Assembly (NCBI RefSeq): GCF_900108485.1
Contig: NZ_FNXF01000001.1
Coordinates: 310,001 to 374,000, forward strand
DNA from: Rheinheimera pacifica
GTDB taxonomy: Bacteria > Pseudomonadota > Gammaproteobacteria > Enterobacterales > Alteromonadaceae
Length of the DNA: 64,000 bases
Direction of reading: 5' to 3'
Part shown: in pieces, positions 8,744 to 19,623 of the stretch
Layout of the letters: each line of letters opens with the position of its first letter
How positions within the stretch are numbered: the first letter of the stretch is position 1
Position numbers and translations under genes: made by a program
Notes under the pieces: generated by a model
What the model was told of the DNA's origin: nothing
The model's input: only the letters and a program-made list of their open reading frames with translations
The model's database searches: none

Positions 8744-9451
8744 ATGACTTCAACACCTAAGATTGTGCCGTTAAATAAAGAACAGCACGCCGCAACTAAA
8801 ATCAATAATAACAACGCGTTTTCTCATATCAGCAGCGAGCATTTATTACCGGTAGTGGTACACGAATTTGTTGTGGCCGGTGCTGAGTTCCCCATTGTAT
8901 TTGTAAAAGCCAACGATACTTTCCAGCCGGTAGCTATGCTGGGCCTGGCTGCGCAGCAAAACCTGTTTATGCAAAATGACCAATGGCAGGCGCTGTATGT
9001 ACCGCGTGCGGCACGCAATTATCCGCTGGTGCTGGTAAAAGATAAGCCGGATGGCGATCGCCTGATGGTAGGGCTGGATGAAAGTTCTGAGCGTGTTGGC
9101 CAGGCTGAAGGTCATGCCTTGTTTAACGACGATGGCAGCGAAAGCGAGTTTTTAACCCAGCGTAAGCAGCAAATGGCTGAATATGTTGATATGGGCATGA
9201 TTACCCGTAACTTTGTAGAAAAATTACAAAGCCTGGAACTGATTAAAGAACAGGTATTAACGCTGACAATTAAAGGTGAAGAACGCCGTATTAACGGTAT
9301 TTACCTGATTGACGAGCCAAAACTGAACGAACTGAGCGATGAAGTTTTCCTTGAGCTGCGTAAAAACGGTTACTTAACCGCGATTTATGCCCAGCTGATG
9401 TCGCTGCAGCATACACAGAAACTGGTCAAGAAAATCGCTGACGCCAGTTAA
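8744..9451 (+). CDS. SapC-family protein
   Basis: A 235-aa protein of the SapC family (named after a Campylobacter S-layer locus; unrelated to the SapC peptide permease). Recognisable parts are IVPLNKEQHA at the N-terminus, HLLPVVVHEFVVAGAEFPIVFVK in the first quarter (split here only for description), the central EFLTQRKQQMAEY block and a C-terminal helical part with NGIYLIDEPKLNEL. No signal peptide or membrane segment is visible, so it is probably cytoplasmic. In this bacterial group it regularly accompanies TonB receptors and cupin-like genes in polysaccharide loci, as here, but its biochemical role is not known. An AAGAG-type ribosome site precedes the ATG. Two hairpins follow the gene. 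Confidence 0.85.
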   Translation: MTSTPKIVPLNKEQHAATKINNNNAFSHISSEHLLPVVVHEFVVAGAEFPIVFVKANDTFQPVAMLGLAAQQNLFMQNDQWQALYVPRAARNYPLVLVKDKPDGDRLMVGLDESSERVGQAEGHALFNDDGSESEFLTQRKQQMAEYVDMGMITRNFVEKLQSLELIKEQVLTLTIKGEERRINGIYLIDEPKLNELSDEVFLELRKNGYLTAIYAQLMSLQHTQKLVKKIADAS

Positions 9452-9453
9452 GT

Positions 9454-9488
9454 AATAAAGCTAATGGCTTGATGCTGTTAGCTTTATT
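9454..9488 (+). terminator. Hairpin after the SapC gene
   Basis: AATAAAGCTAA (9454-9464) pairs exactly with TTAGCTTTATT (9478-9488). It is the first of two stem-loops in this short convergent gap. Confidence 0.6.
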
Positions 9489-9503
9489 CTTGGTGTTATC
9501 TGA

Positions 9504-9535
9504 AAGCCAGCTAGCTTAGGTTAGCTGGCTTTTTT
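9504..9535. terminator. Rho-independent terminator between SapC and GH20 genes
   Basis: AAGCCAGCTA (9504-9513) pairs exactly with TAGCTGGCTT (9522-9531) and is followed by a T run to 9535. It closes the + strand unit. On the other strand the hexosaminidase gene ends at 9540, so the hairpin may serve both. Confidence 0.8.
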
Positions 9536-9539
9536 ATGT

Positions 9540-12101
9540 TCAGGGCACAAGCCCGGGAATTACCGTGCGGCTTACGGTATTGCCCAGGCGGCTACGCAGC
9601 CAAAGTGTAGCCGGTTGTGCTGGCGCGGCTTCGGGGCAGGGTTGCCAGTTCTGGCCCTGATCGGTGCTGCACTCGGTGGTTAAAAACGGCAGCGCAGTAT
9701 TGACCTGCAGTTGCTCAGCACTGAGTTTTACGCCCGGTGGTGGCAGGTAAAAACTGCTGTTATTGGCAGCCAACCGACCCAGCTCAACCTGGCTTAACCG
9801 CAAAGCAAACCGCTGCCAGTCCTGGCTACGCTGGATGCTGTTATTATTGGCCTCCCAGCTGGCTTTATGCCAGGCACGTTCTGCCAAAGCCAGCAGGCGG
9901 GGGTAGATCATTTGCTCCAGTTGCTCTGCTGTGCGTATGGTTTCGCTCCATACCTGGCCCTGAACACCCAGGATATTTTCTGCCTGCTTCAGTGCCGGCA
10001 TTTCGCGGCCAACCAGAGCTTCTAAATCGGTAATCAGGGCGCCGCTGCGCGTAGTGTCGGCATTGGCGTATAAATTGTCTGGCATAAAGCCAAACACCTT
10101 GTCGATACTGCTAAAGCGGGTTGCCCAGTAATAACCGCGCTCGGCCGGGTTGGCTTCGTGCGGGTGATCAAAATACAAATGGGTGCCGGGCGACAGGATC
10201 ACCTGATAACCACTATTAGCCAGCCGGTAAGCGCGATCACCCACGCCCCATTCCCAGATGTTGTCCCAGGCGTTGGCGATTACCCGTTCGTTAGCAAACT
10301 GGCTGCGGTTAAAGGTATTTTGCCGGTCGTACATTAAGCCGTCTTCCCAGCCTGCCAGTGCAAGGCCGCGCTGTTGGGTAATATCCGCCAGCCGGCTGAC
10401 AAAATACGGTTTTAAATCGGCTACGCCTGTTACGCCATTGTCCGGATCGCTAAACAGTTGCTGGCAGGCGGCAGAACCCAACCAGGAACCTTCTGCAACT
10501 TCATCACCGCCCATATGAAAAATATTCAGTTTAATACCGGCCTGGCGGTACATTTGTTGTAGCTCATACACCACTTTGTCGACAAAGGCATAGGTTGAGG
10601 GCAGACAGACATTAGCTGAATTGTCGTTGTAGTTTTGCACGCTAAGGTAACTGGAGCTGTCGTTCGGGTCAGACAACAAATACTGGCTGGCGGCCTGTGG
10701 TTGGCCTGCGGCTGTTAAACGGTTATAGCGCGCTTTCATGGCCACAATAGCGGCCCTGGCGTGGCCTGGCAGGTCAATTTCCGGGATGACTTCAATATGG
10801 CGCTCTGCGGCGTATTGCAAAATTTCAATAAAATCGGCCGTGCTGTAATAACCATTACCAGAGCCATCGGCGTGTGGCCCGGTACCCAGTTGGGTAAGCA
10901 GGCAGCGCTGTTCGGTTAAATCAAAGCAACGCCTGGCACCAATATCAGTCAGCTCCGGCAGGCCGGGAATTTCCAGCCGCCAGCCTTCGTCTTCTGTCAG
11001 GTGCAGGTGCAACTTGTTTAGTTTGTAGCGCGCCATATTATCAATTAGCCGCAGAGTCACCTCTTTGCCATGAAAATTACGCGCCATATCGTAGTGCATA
11101 CCGCGCCAGGTGGCGCGTGGCTGATCGGTTATTTTGCCTGCAGGCAGCAGCAGTTTGTTGTCTTGTTGTTGGAGCAGGGCCAGCAATGACTGCACAGCAT
11201 AAAAGGCGCCGGCGTTGTCTTTGCCGGTAATGCTGATAGCTTTATCGCTGATATCAAGCTGATAGCCTTCTGCATTAACGGCTAAGCTGCTATCAATTTG
11301 TAGCGTAATCACGCTGGTTTTTTTATCTGCTGCAGCGCTGCTGCCAGAAAGCGCTAAACCCATTTGCTGCAATTGTTGCTGCAGGTATTTTGCTTCTTGT
11401 GTCAGGCGGCCACTAAAATGAATCTGCCAGCTTGCATCAAGCATGATACGGCGCTTACCAAATTCCGCCCGCAGTGGCGTAGGTATAATACGGGTGCTGA
11501 CATCATCGCTTATGCGGGTGCTGTTTAGCTGCGCGTTGTGGCTAAAACGCAAAGCTGCGTCTACCACCGGCACCTGGTCCGGCTCGCCCAAACTGCGTAG
11601 TTGCTGCTGTGGTGTGTTAAGCGGCAACACAAACTGGCTGAAATCTTCAGTATCAGTATTGGCAAAAACTTCTGCCTGCAGCTTAGCAAAGGCAATAAAA
11701 GCGCGTGGCATAAAATCACTGTAGCTTACCATCCAGGGGGCAGATTCAAATGCCAGTGTAAATTGCTGGGCAGGCTTAAGGCCGGCAAAACCCGCTATTG
11801 GGCGGATACGGTGCAGGTCGCCCTGTACGTGTTCAATTTGCAAGCCCTGTTGCTGCGCAGGTTCTATGCGGCGGATCAAATGAAAGTAAATTTGCCAGTC
11901 TGCTTCGCCGGCAGGCAGGGCATGCGCAGAGTTATTCTGCAGGGTAATAGCGGCGCTAAAACGTGAAGGTGCATGCAGCTGGTTTGACTGCACACTAAAT
12001 TGCAGGGTGCTGTTTTGGGCAAATTCTGCCAGTTGTTGCTGGGTCCATGCCGCCGATGCCGGAGCAGTGACCAGCAGCAGTAAAAATATCATAACGCGCA
12101 T
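9540..12101 (-). CDS. Beta-N-acetylhexosaminidase, GH20 (chitobiase type)
   Basis: An 853-aa secreted or periplasmic enzyme that releases GlcNAc from the non-reducing end of chitooligosaccharides. Signal peptide 1-17 (PASA-A). Domains in order: N-terminal carbohydrate-binding CHB_HEX-type domain (about 25-170), GH20b domain (about 205-328), TIM-barrel GH20 catalytic domain from TWRGMHYDMARNFH (331) to about 770, and a C-terminal CHB_HEX-type beta domain. The catalytic pair is D533-E534 in HMGGDEVAEGSW, and HLHLTEDEGWRLEIPG (365-380) is the usual substrate pocket block. Size and domain order match Vibrio and Serratia chitobiases. It is divergent from the nag operon, with a NagR-type site in the shared region, so co-induction by chitin sugars is likely. 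An AGGGGAA site precedes the ATG. Confidence 0.93.
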   Translation of the reverse strand: MRVMIFLLLLVTAPASAAWTQQQLAEFAQNSTLQFSVQSNQLHAPSRFSAAITLQNNSAHALPAGEADWQIYFHLIRRIEPAQQQGLQIEHVQGDLHRIRPIAGFAGLKPAQQFTLAFESAPWMVSYSDFMPRAFIAFAKLQAEVFANTDTEDFSQFVLPLNTPQQQLRSLGEPDQVPVVDAALRFSHNAQLNSTRISDDVSTRIIPTPLRAEFGKRRIMLDASWQIHFSGRLTQEAKYLQQQLQQMGLALSGSSAAADKKTSVITLQIDSSLAVNAEGYQLDISDKAISITGKDNAGAFYAVQSLLALLQQQDNKLLLPAGKITDQPRATWRGMHYDMARNFHGKEVTLRLIDNMARYKLNKLHLHLTEDEGWRLEIPGLPELTDIGARRCFDLTEQRCLLTQLGTGPHADGSGNGYYSTADFIEILQYAAERHIEVIPEIDLPGHARAAIVAMKARYNRLTAAGQPQAASQYLLSDPNDSSSYLSVQNYNDNSANVCLPSTYAFVDKVVYELQQMYRQAGIKLNIFHMGGDEVAEGSWLGSAACQQLFSDPDNGVTGVADLKPYFVSRLADITQQRGLALAGWEDGLMYDRQNTFNRSQFANERVIANAWDNIWEWGVGDRAYRLANSGYQVILSPGTHLYFDHPHEANPAERGYYWATRFSSIDKVFGFMPDNLYANADTTRSGALITDLEALVGREMPALKQAENILGVQGQVWSETIRTAEQLEQMIYPRLLALAERAWHKASWEANNNSIQRSQDWQRFALRLSQVELGRLAANNSSFYLPPPGVKLSAEQLQVNTALPFLTTECSTDQGQNWQPCPEAAPAQPATLWLRSRLGNTVSRTVIPGLVP

Positions 12102-12414
12102 AAAAAATTCCCCTGTTATGGCGGGTGCTATGCCAACTGCACCGGCTTGTTATTTTAGTATGTTAACAAACAACTTAGATCTCTTATGTAAATTTATGAT
12201 TATATTGTTAATTTTAAATTTATTGCGGTCAGTGGCGTAAAATGCCAGTCTGTTTTTCAAACAAGACACTTGTTATTTGTCAGATTTATTATATGCTGAT
12301 TTTTAAAAATGACAACGCTGTCAATTTGCTTGGCTGACAAACAGCAAGTGATAGCAGACAGCCACAGTGATGACAGCCAGAGGCATCAACACAACTTGCA
12401 ATGAGGTTATCAGG
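12102..12414. other. Divergent control region between GH20 and nag operon
   Basis: About 313 bases, AT-rich in the middle, holding one NagR-type site at 12308-12325. A possible GTG/ATG start at 12367/12370 for the kinase frame lies inside it, but the kinase family begins at the later ATG. I see nothing else coding. Confidence 0.5.
12308..12325. promoter_or_regulatory. NagR-type operator before the nag operon
   Basis: AATGACAACGCTGTCAAT matches the site at 4745-4762, with one mismatch in the right arm. It lies about 90 bases before the kinase start and 207 bases from the GH20 start, so it could control both directions. Confidence 0.8.
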
Positions 12415-13329
12415 ATGAGTACAGCGCTGAAGGCCGATACGCCTTTATATTTAGGAATAGACGGTGGTGGCAGTAAATGCCGCGCTGTTATTGTATCGTC
12501 AGATCAGCAAATTCTGGGTGAAGGCTTATCCGGCCCGGCTAACCCGTTGCGCGGTATGAAAGTGGCCACAGACTCTATTTTAACGGCCACCCAGCAGGCG
12601 CTTACCGTTGCCGGCCTGGCATTTAATGATATGTCGCGTTTAATTGCCGGTGCCGGTTTGGCTGGTGTCAATCTGCCGCAGTATTACCGGCTTTTTTCTG
12701 CCTGGCAGCATCCGTTTAAAACACTGCATCTTACCAGTGACTTGCATATCGCCTGTATGGGGGCGCATCAGGGGCTTGATGGTGCAGTAATTATTGTTGG
12801 TACCGGTTCTTGTGGCCTGGCAGAAGTAAACGGCCAGTTGATAGAAGTGGGCGGCCATGGTTTTCCTTATGGCGACAATGGCAGTGGTGCCTGGTTTGGT
12901 ATGCAACTGCTGCATAAGGTATTACTAAGCCTGGATCAGCTGGCACCGCCTACGCAAATGACAACCTTGCTGCTACAAGAGCTGGCCGCCAGCAACAGTA
13001 TTGAAGTGGTGTCGCATTTTATGCAGGCAACGCCAACCACTTATGCCAAATATGCGCCTTTAGTGTTTACTGCGGCAGAAGCCGGCGATGCGACGGCAAT
13101 ACAGCTGGTGCGCCAGGGCGCAGAGTTTATCAGTGCTATTGCCGACAGGTTACTAAGCATAGCGCCGCCCAGATTATCTTTTATCGGCGGTTTGGCGCAT
13201 AAACTGCTGCCGTATCTGCCAGAACATATTCAGCAACAGGTTACACCGGCATTACAACCGCCGGAACTCGGTGCAGTGTGGTTTGCCCGTCAGCGCAGCC
13301 AGCTGCCATCTTCCGTTATGTCGTTATAG
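12415..13329 (+). CDS. nagK: N-acetylglucosamine kinase, BadF/BcrA ATPase type
   Basis: A cytoplasmic sugar kinase of the ASKHA fold, 304 aa from the preferred ATG at 12415 (GAGG about 9 bases upstream; the frame is open to a GTG at 12367). The phosphate-1 loop LGIDGGGSKCRAVI lies near the start and the adenosine-side IIVGTGSCG near 125-133, with FIGGLAHKL near the end. It would phosphorylate free GlcNAc, produced by GH20 and imported by NagP, to GlcNAc-6-phosphate. First gene of a tight nagK-nagB2-nagA-nagP operon (13, 23 and 26-base gaps), the order seen in Shewanella. It replaces the PTS route, because import by a permease gives unphosphorylated sugar. Confidence 0.88.
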   Translation: MSTALKADTPLYLGIDGGGSKCRAVIVSSDQQILGEGLSGPANPLRGMKVATDSILTATQQALTVAGLAFNDMSRLIAGAGLAGVNLPQYYRLFSAWQHPFKTLHLTSDLHIACMGAHQGLDGAVIIVGTGSCGLAEVNGQLIEVGGHGFPYGDNGSGAWFGMQLLHKVLLSLDQLAPPTQMTTLLLQELAASNSIEVVSHFMQATPTTYAKYAPLVFTAAEAGDATAIQLVRQGAEFISAIADRLLSIAPPRLSFIGGLAHKLLPYLPEHIQQQVTPALQPPELGAVWFARQRSQLPSSVMSL

Positions 13330-13342
13330 GTAAGAAGTAAAA

Positions 13343-14341
13343 ATGAGCAACAGTATTATGGCTCTGGAAGCCACAGAAGCGCCACAACGTATTGCCGAGC
13401 AACTGGCAGCCAACGCCGCTATCGTGCAGCAGGTGGTAGAACACATCCGCCAGCGCGCGCCCAAATTTGTTTATATGGTGGGCCGTGGATCTTCTGATCA
13501 TGCCGGGGTGTTTGCCAAATATTTAATTGAAATAGAAGTCGGCCTGCCAGTAGCGGCGGCCGCGCCATCGATAGCCAGTGTGTACAACAAATCGTTGCAG
13601 CTGGCCGACGCGCTGGTGCTGGTTATTTCACAATCGGGCCGCAGCCCGGACATTCTGGCCCAGGTTGATATGGCCAAACGCAGCGGCGCTATGGTGGTGG
13701 CATTGGTAAACGATACCACCTCGCCGCTGGCTGAACTGGCGCATTACACCTTGCCGCTGCATGTCGGCGCCGAAAAAGCCGTGGCCGCAACCAAAAGCTA
13801 CCTGGCTACCTTAAGTGCTATTTTACAGCTGGTGTCGGTATGGTCGGGTAACACTGCACTGCAACAAGCCGTGCAGCAATTGCCGCAAAGTTTGCAGGCA
13901 GCTATCGAATTACCACAGCAGTTAACAGCACAGGCGTTACAGAATGTGGCGCATCTGGTGGTATTAGGCCGTGGCCTGGGCTATGCCATTTCGCGTGAAA
14001 TTGCGCTAAAGCTAAAGGAAGTTTGCGGGATTCATGCCGAAGCTTTCTCCAGTGCTGAGTTTTTACATGGCCCGGTGACACTGGTAAAAAATCAGTTTGC
14101 TATTGTTGATGTCACTATAGAAGATGAGAGTTTAAGTGCGCACCGCAGCCAGATAGAAGATGTGCGCAGCCGGGGAGCTGCCATAGTGCAGCTGCATCAC
14201 CGAGGTGTAAACGCCGATGCGCGGGTGTTGCCCTTACTGGTATTACAGCGCTTTTATCTGGATGTTGAAGTGGTGGCGCGCAGCAGAGGCATTAACCCCG
14301 ACGCACCGCCGGGCCTGAATAAAGTAACCAAAACGGTATAA
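13343..14341 (+). CDS. nagB-II: SIS-domain glucosamine-6-phosphate deaminase, NagB-II type
   Basis: A 332-aa protein with two SIS (sugar isomerase) domains, similar to the isomerase half of GlmS but without the glutaminase half. Visible blocks are MVGRGSSDHAGVFAKYLIE (about 45-63), VISQSGRSPDI (about 94-104), KSYLATLSAI in the linker, VLGRGLGYAISREIALKLKE (about 210-229) and the C-terminal GLNKVTKTV that mimics the GlmS tail. The family deaminates GlcN-6-P to fructose-6-P plus ammonia and replaces classical NagB in Shewanella-type pathways. Third step of the pathway encoded by the operon. Confidence 0.88.
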   Translation: MSNSIMALEATEAPQRIAEQLAANAAIVQQVVEHIRQRAPKFVYMVGRGSSDHAGVFAKYLIEIEVGLPVAAAAPSIASVYNKSLQLADALVLVISQSGRSPDILAQVDMAKRSGAMVVALVNDTTSPLAELAHYTLPLHVGAEKAVAATKSYLATLSAILQLVSVWSGNTALQQAVQQLPQSLQAAIELPQQLTAQALQNVAHLVVLGRGLGYAISREIALKLKEVCGIHAEAFSSAEFLHGPVTLVKNQFAIVDVTIEDESLSAHRSQIEDVRSRGAAIVQLHHRGVNADARVLPLLVLQRFYLDVEVVARSRGINPDAPPGLNKVTKTV

Positions 14342-14364
14342 CCCAACCTAAGGGTAATAAGTAC

Positions 14365-15483
14365 ATGCAGCAGTTAAGTGTCAGCCGCCTGTTTGACGGC
14401 GAAAAGTGGTTTGATAATGTCAGTGTCGTAATTAAAGACGGCATTATTCAGGCAGTAACACCGGCAACAGGCGCTGTACAGCCGGGGTTACTGGTGCCTG
14501 GCTTTATTGATGTTCAGGTTAACGGTGGCGGCGGGGCTTTATTTAATACCGCCCCCAGCCGGCAGACCTTGCGCACTATGCTGCAGGCACATGCCCGTTT
14601 TGGTACCACGGCTATGCTGCCCACGGTAATTACCGACAGCGTGAGTGTTATGCAGCAGGCAGCCGATACTATTGGCGGCGCTATTGCCGATGCCGAGCCC
14701 GGGATTATTGGCGTGCATTTTGAAGGGCCGCATTTATCGGTGCCGAAAAAAGGCGTGCATCCGCAGCAGCATATCCGGCAATTAAGCGAGGCCGAACTGG
14801 CAATATATGGCCGTACTGATCTGGGCATTAAGCTGGTAACAGTAGCGCCGGAAAATATCAGCCCGCAGCAAATACAGCAGTTGGTCGCGCTGAATGTGAT
14901 TGTTTGTCTTGGCCATTCCAATGCCGACGCTGCTACCGTGCAAGCAGCATTGGCAGCAGGGGCTACAGGTTTTACCCATCTTTATAATGCCATGTCGCCG
15001 CTGACCTCGCGTGAGCCGGGTATGGTGGGGGTAGCGCTGGCAGATGCCAACAGCTGGTGCGGCGTCATTTTTGACGGCTATCATATGCACCCGGTGGCTG
15101 CCAAAGTGGCGCTGGCCGCCAAACCGAAGGGCAAACTGATGATCGTCACCGATGCCATGTCACCGGTTGGCACTTCAGATAGCGAATTTGCTTTTTTTGA
15201 CGGCAAAGTGATCCGCGATGGCAACAAACTGACCAATGAAGCTGGTGCGCTGGCAGGCTCGGTACTGGATATGGCCGCTGCCGTGCAGTATGCCGTGGAA
15301 CAGCTTGATGTTAGTGCTGCAGAAGCCCTACGCATGGCGTCATTGTATCCGGCGCAGTTTTTGGCACAGCACAACAAAGGCCGGATAGTGGCCGGGGCGC
15401 AGGCAGATTTAGTATTACTGAATAATAACTGGCAGGTGCAGGCTAACTGGATTAACGGTAAGCCGGTATTTGCTGCCGAATAG
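14365..15483 (+). CDS. nagA: N-acetylglucosamine-6-phosphate deacetylase
   Basis: A 372-aa amidohydrolase-fold enzyme converting GlcNAc-6-P to GlcN-6-P and acetate in the cytoplasm. Signature blocks are PGFIDVQVNGGGG near 49, GVHFEGPHLSVPKKGVHP near 118 (metal-binding Glu), CLGHSNAD and GFTHLYNAMSPL near 200 (metal-binding His), VIFDGYHMHP near 235 and the catalytic Asp in IVTDAMSPVG near 262. Length is typical of the family. AAGGGT lies before the ATG. It is the third gene of the nag operon. Confidence 0.93.
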   Translation: MQQLSVSRLFDGEKWFDNVSVVIKDGIIQAVTPATGAVQPGLLVPGFIDVQVNGGGGALFNTAPSRQTLRTMLQAHARFGTTAMLPTVITDSVSVMQQAADTIGGAIADAEPGIIGVHFEGPHLSVPKKGVHPQQHIRQLSEAELAIYGRTDLGIKLVTVAPENISPQQIQQLVALNVIVCLGHSNADAATVQAALAAGATGFTHLYNAMSPLTSREPGMVGVALADANSWCGVIFDGYHMHPVAAKVALAAKPKGKLMIVTDAMSPVGTSDSEFAFFDGKVIRDGNKLTNEAGALAGSVLDMAAAVQYAVEQLDVSAAEALRMASLYPAQFLAQHNKGRIVAGAQADLVLLNNNWQVQANWINGKPVFAAE

Positions 15484-15509
15484 CATAATAATAAAAGCGG
15501 GGAACAAAT

Positions 15510-16808
15510 ATGGAAATGACAGCTGAGCAGGCAAAAAAGCGCAGCAGCATATTGCCAATGATCATAGTGGCGATGCTGTTCTTTGTACTGGGGTTTGCTA
15601 CCTGGCTTAATGGCTCGTTAATGCCTTATCTGAAGCAGATGTTATTACTCACACCGTTTCAGGCATCGCTGGTGTTGTTTTCATTTTATATCGCCGTAAC
15701 CTTTACCGCCTTGCCCTCTGCCTGGCTTATCCGCAAAGTAGGTTATAAAAATGGTATGGCGCTGGGGATGGCTACCATGATGCTGGCCGGCCTGCTGTAT
15801 ATTCCGGCAGCTCAAACCCAGACCTTTGCGTTATTTTTGTTGGCGCAGCTGGTTATTGGTACCGGCCAGACCTTGTTGCAAACCGCAGTAAACCCTTATG
15901 TGGTTAAAATTGGCCCGGAAGAAACTGCTGCTGTGCGTATCAGCATTATGGGTATTTTGAATAAAACAGCCGGGGTAGTAGCGCCTATTGTGTTTACTGC
16001 TCTTATCGCCAGCAGCTTTGTTGCGCCAGTTGGCACTGAACTCAGTGCAGAACAAATTGACGCTATGGCGGCAAGTTTAGTGTTGCCTTATCTTGGGCTT
16101 GCCGCCTTTTTAGGCTTGCTGGCCCTGGCGGTGAAGTTTTCACCGTTACCGGAGCTGGAAAAAGAAAGCGCGGAAGGTAACAAAGCCGGCCAGATAAAAG
16201 CCGCATTGGCAAGGCCCAGCCTGGCACTGGGTGTGCTGGCGCTATTTGTTTATGTTGCTGTGGAAGTGATCGCCGGTGACACCATAGGCCTGTTTGCGTT
16301 ATCGCTGGGGGTGGAGCGTTATACCGTAATGACGTCCTATACCATGGGTTGTATGGTACTGGGCTATATTCTGGGAATAGTGCTGATCCCAAGAGTGCTG
16401 TCGCAGCAGGCGGCGCTGGCGGTATCGGCAGTGTTGGGCGTAGCGCTTACGCTGGCAATAGTGTTGGGTGATACGTCCTCCTATGTTATTGCCAATACGC
16501 TGTTGGTGCCTTTTGGTGGTACAGCGTTACCGGACACCTTGCTGCTTATTGCAGTATTGGGGCTAGCTAATGCTATTGTCTGGCCGGCAGTATGGCCTTT
16601 GGCGTTATCTGGTTTGGGTTCACTTACCAGCATCGGCTCGGCGTTGCTGATTATGGGCATTGCCGGTGGCGCTTTTGGCCCACTGTTCTGGGGGTTGGCC
16701 AGCAGCAGCGCGCTGGGGCAACAGGGCGCTTATATTGTTATGCTGCCCTGTTACCTGTTTATTCTGTTTTATGCGCTTAAAGGCCACAAATTAACCAGCT
16801 GGCGCTAG
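15510..16808 (+). CDS. nagP: GlcNAc permease, MFS sugar:proton symporter type
   Basis: A 432-aa inner-membrane transporter of the major facilitator superfamily, FucP/NagP-like, with 12 expected helices and the typical FFVLGFATWLNGSLMPYLK start (about residues 20-38). It carries GxxxNP-type VNPYVVKIGPEE near 128-139. In Shewanella NagP imports N-acetylglucosamine without phosphorylation, which fits the kinase in this operon. A GGGGAA ribosome site precedes the ATG. It ends the operon only 18 bases from the convergent Wzi-like gene, and no terminator is visible in that gap. Confidence 0.9.
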   Translation: MEMTAEQAKKRSSILPMIIVAMLFFVLGFATWLNGSLMPYLKQMLLLTPFQASLVLFSFYIAVTFTALPSAWLIRKVGYKNGMALGMATMMLAGLLYIPAAQTQTFALFLLAQLVIGTGQTLLQTAVNPYVVKIGPEETAAVRISIMGILNKTAGVVAPIVFTALIASSFVAPVGTELSAEQIDAMAASLVLPYLGLAAFLGLLALAVKFSPLPELEKESAEGNKAGQIKAALARPSLALGVLALFVYVAVEVIAGDTIGLFALSLGVERYTVMTSYTMGCMVLGYILGIVLIPRVLSQQAALAVSAVLGVALTLAIVLGDTSSYVIANTLLVPFGGTALPDTLLLIAVLGLANAIVWPAVWPLALSGLGSLTSIGSALLIMGIAGGAFGPLFWGLASSSALGQQGAYIVMLPCYLFILFYALKGHKLTSWR

Positions 16809-16826
16809 AGCCAGCCCGATGATAGC

Positions 16827-19469
<2,643 letters not shown>

Positions 19470-19483
19470 TACTTTTTAAATAC

Positions 19484-19553
19484 TGATGTTTATGTAGTTT
19501 AAACTTTACATCAGCAGGTCTGAGCAGCGCTTTGGATAAGTTAAAAGCGCTGC
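19484..19553 (+). repeat. Two inverted repeats in the TetR-kbl gap
   Basis: The first is TGATGT (19484-19489) with ACATCA (19508-19513), enclosing the palindrome GTTTAAAC. The second is a perfect 10-bp stem, GCAGCGCTTT (19524-19533) with AAAGCGCTGC (19544-19553). Neither is followed by a T run, so they look less like plain terminators than like operators or leader hairpins upstream of kbl. A TACAAT-like -10 element lies at about 19573-19578, downstream of both. Confidence 0.5.
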
Positions 19554-19623
19554 AGGACAGCGCTATAAGCTTTACAATGGCGCCGTTTTTTCTGTTCTCT
19601 TACCCCCCGCAACAGGAGGCTTT

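Noticed and set aside
11601..11966. 121-codon frame opposite the GH20 gene
   Set aside because: Antisense shadow of a well-supported hexosaminidase, without ribosome site.
12367..12414. Upstream GTG/ATG starts for the GlcNAc kinase
   Set aside because: They would add 16 unrelated residues; the kinase family starts near the ATG at 12415, which has a usable ribosome site.
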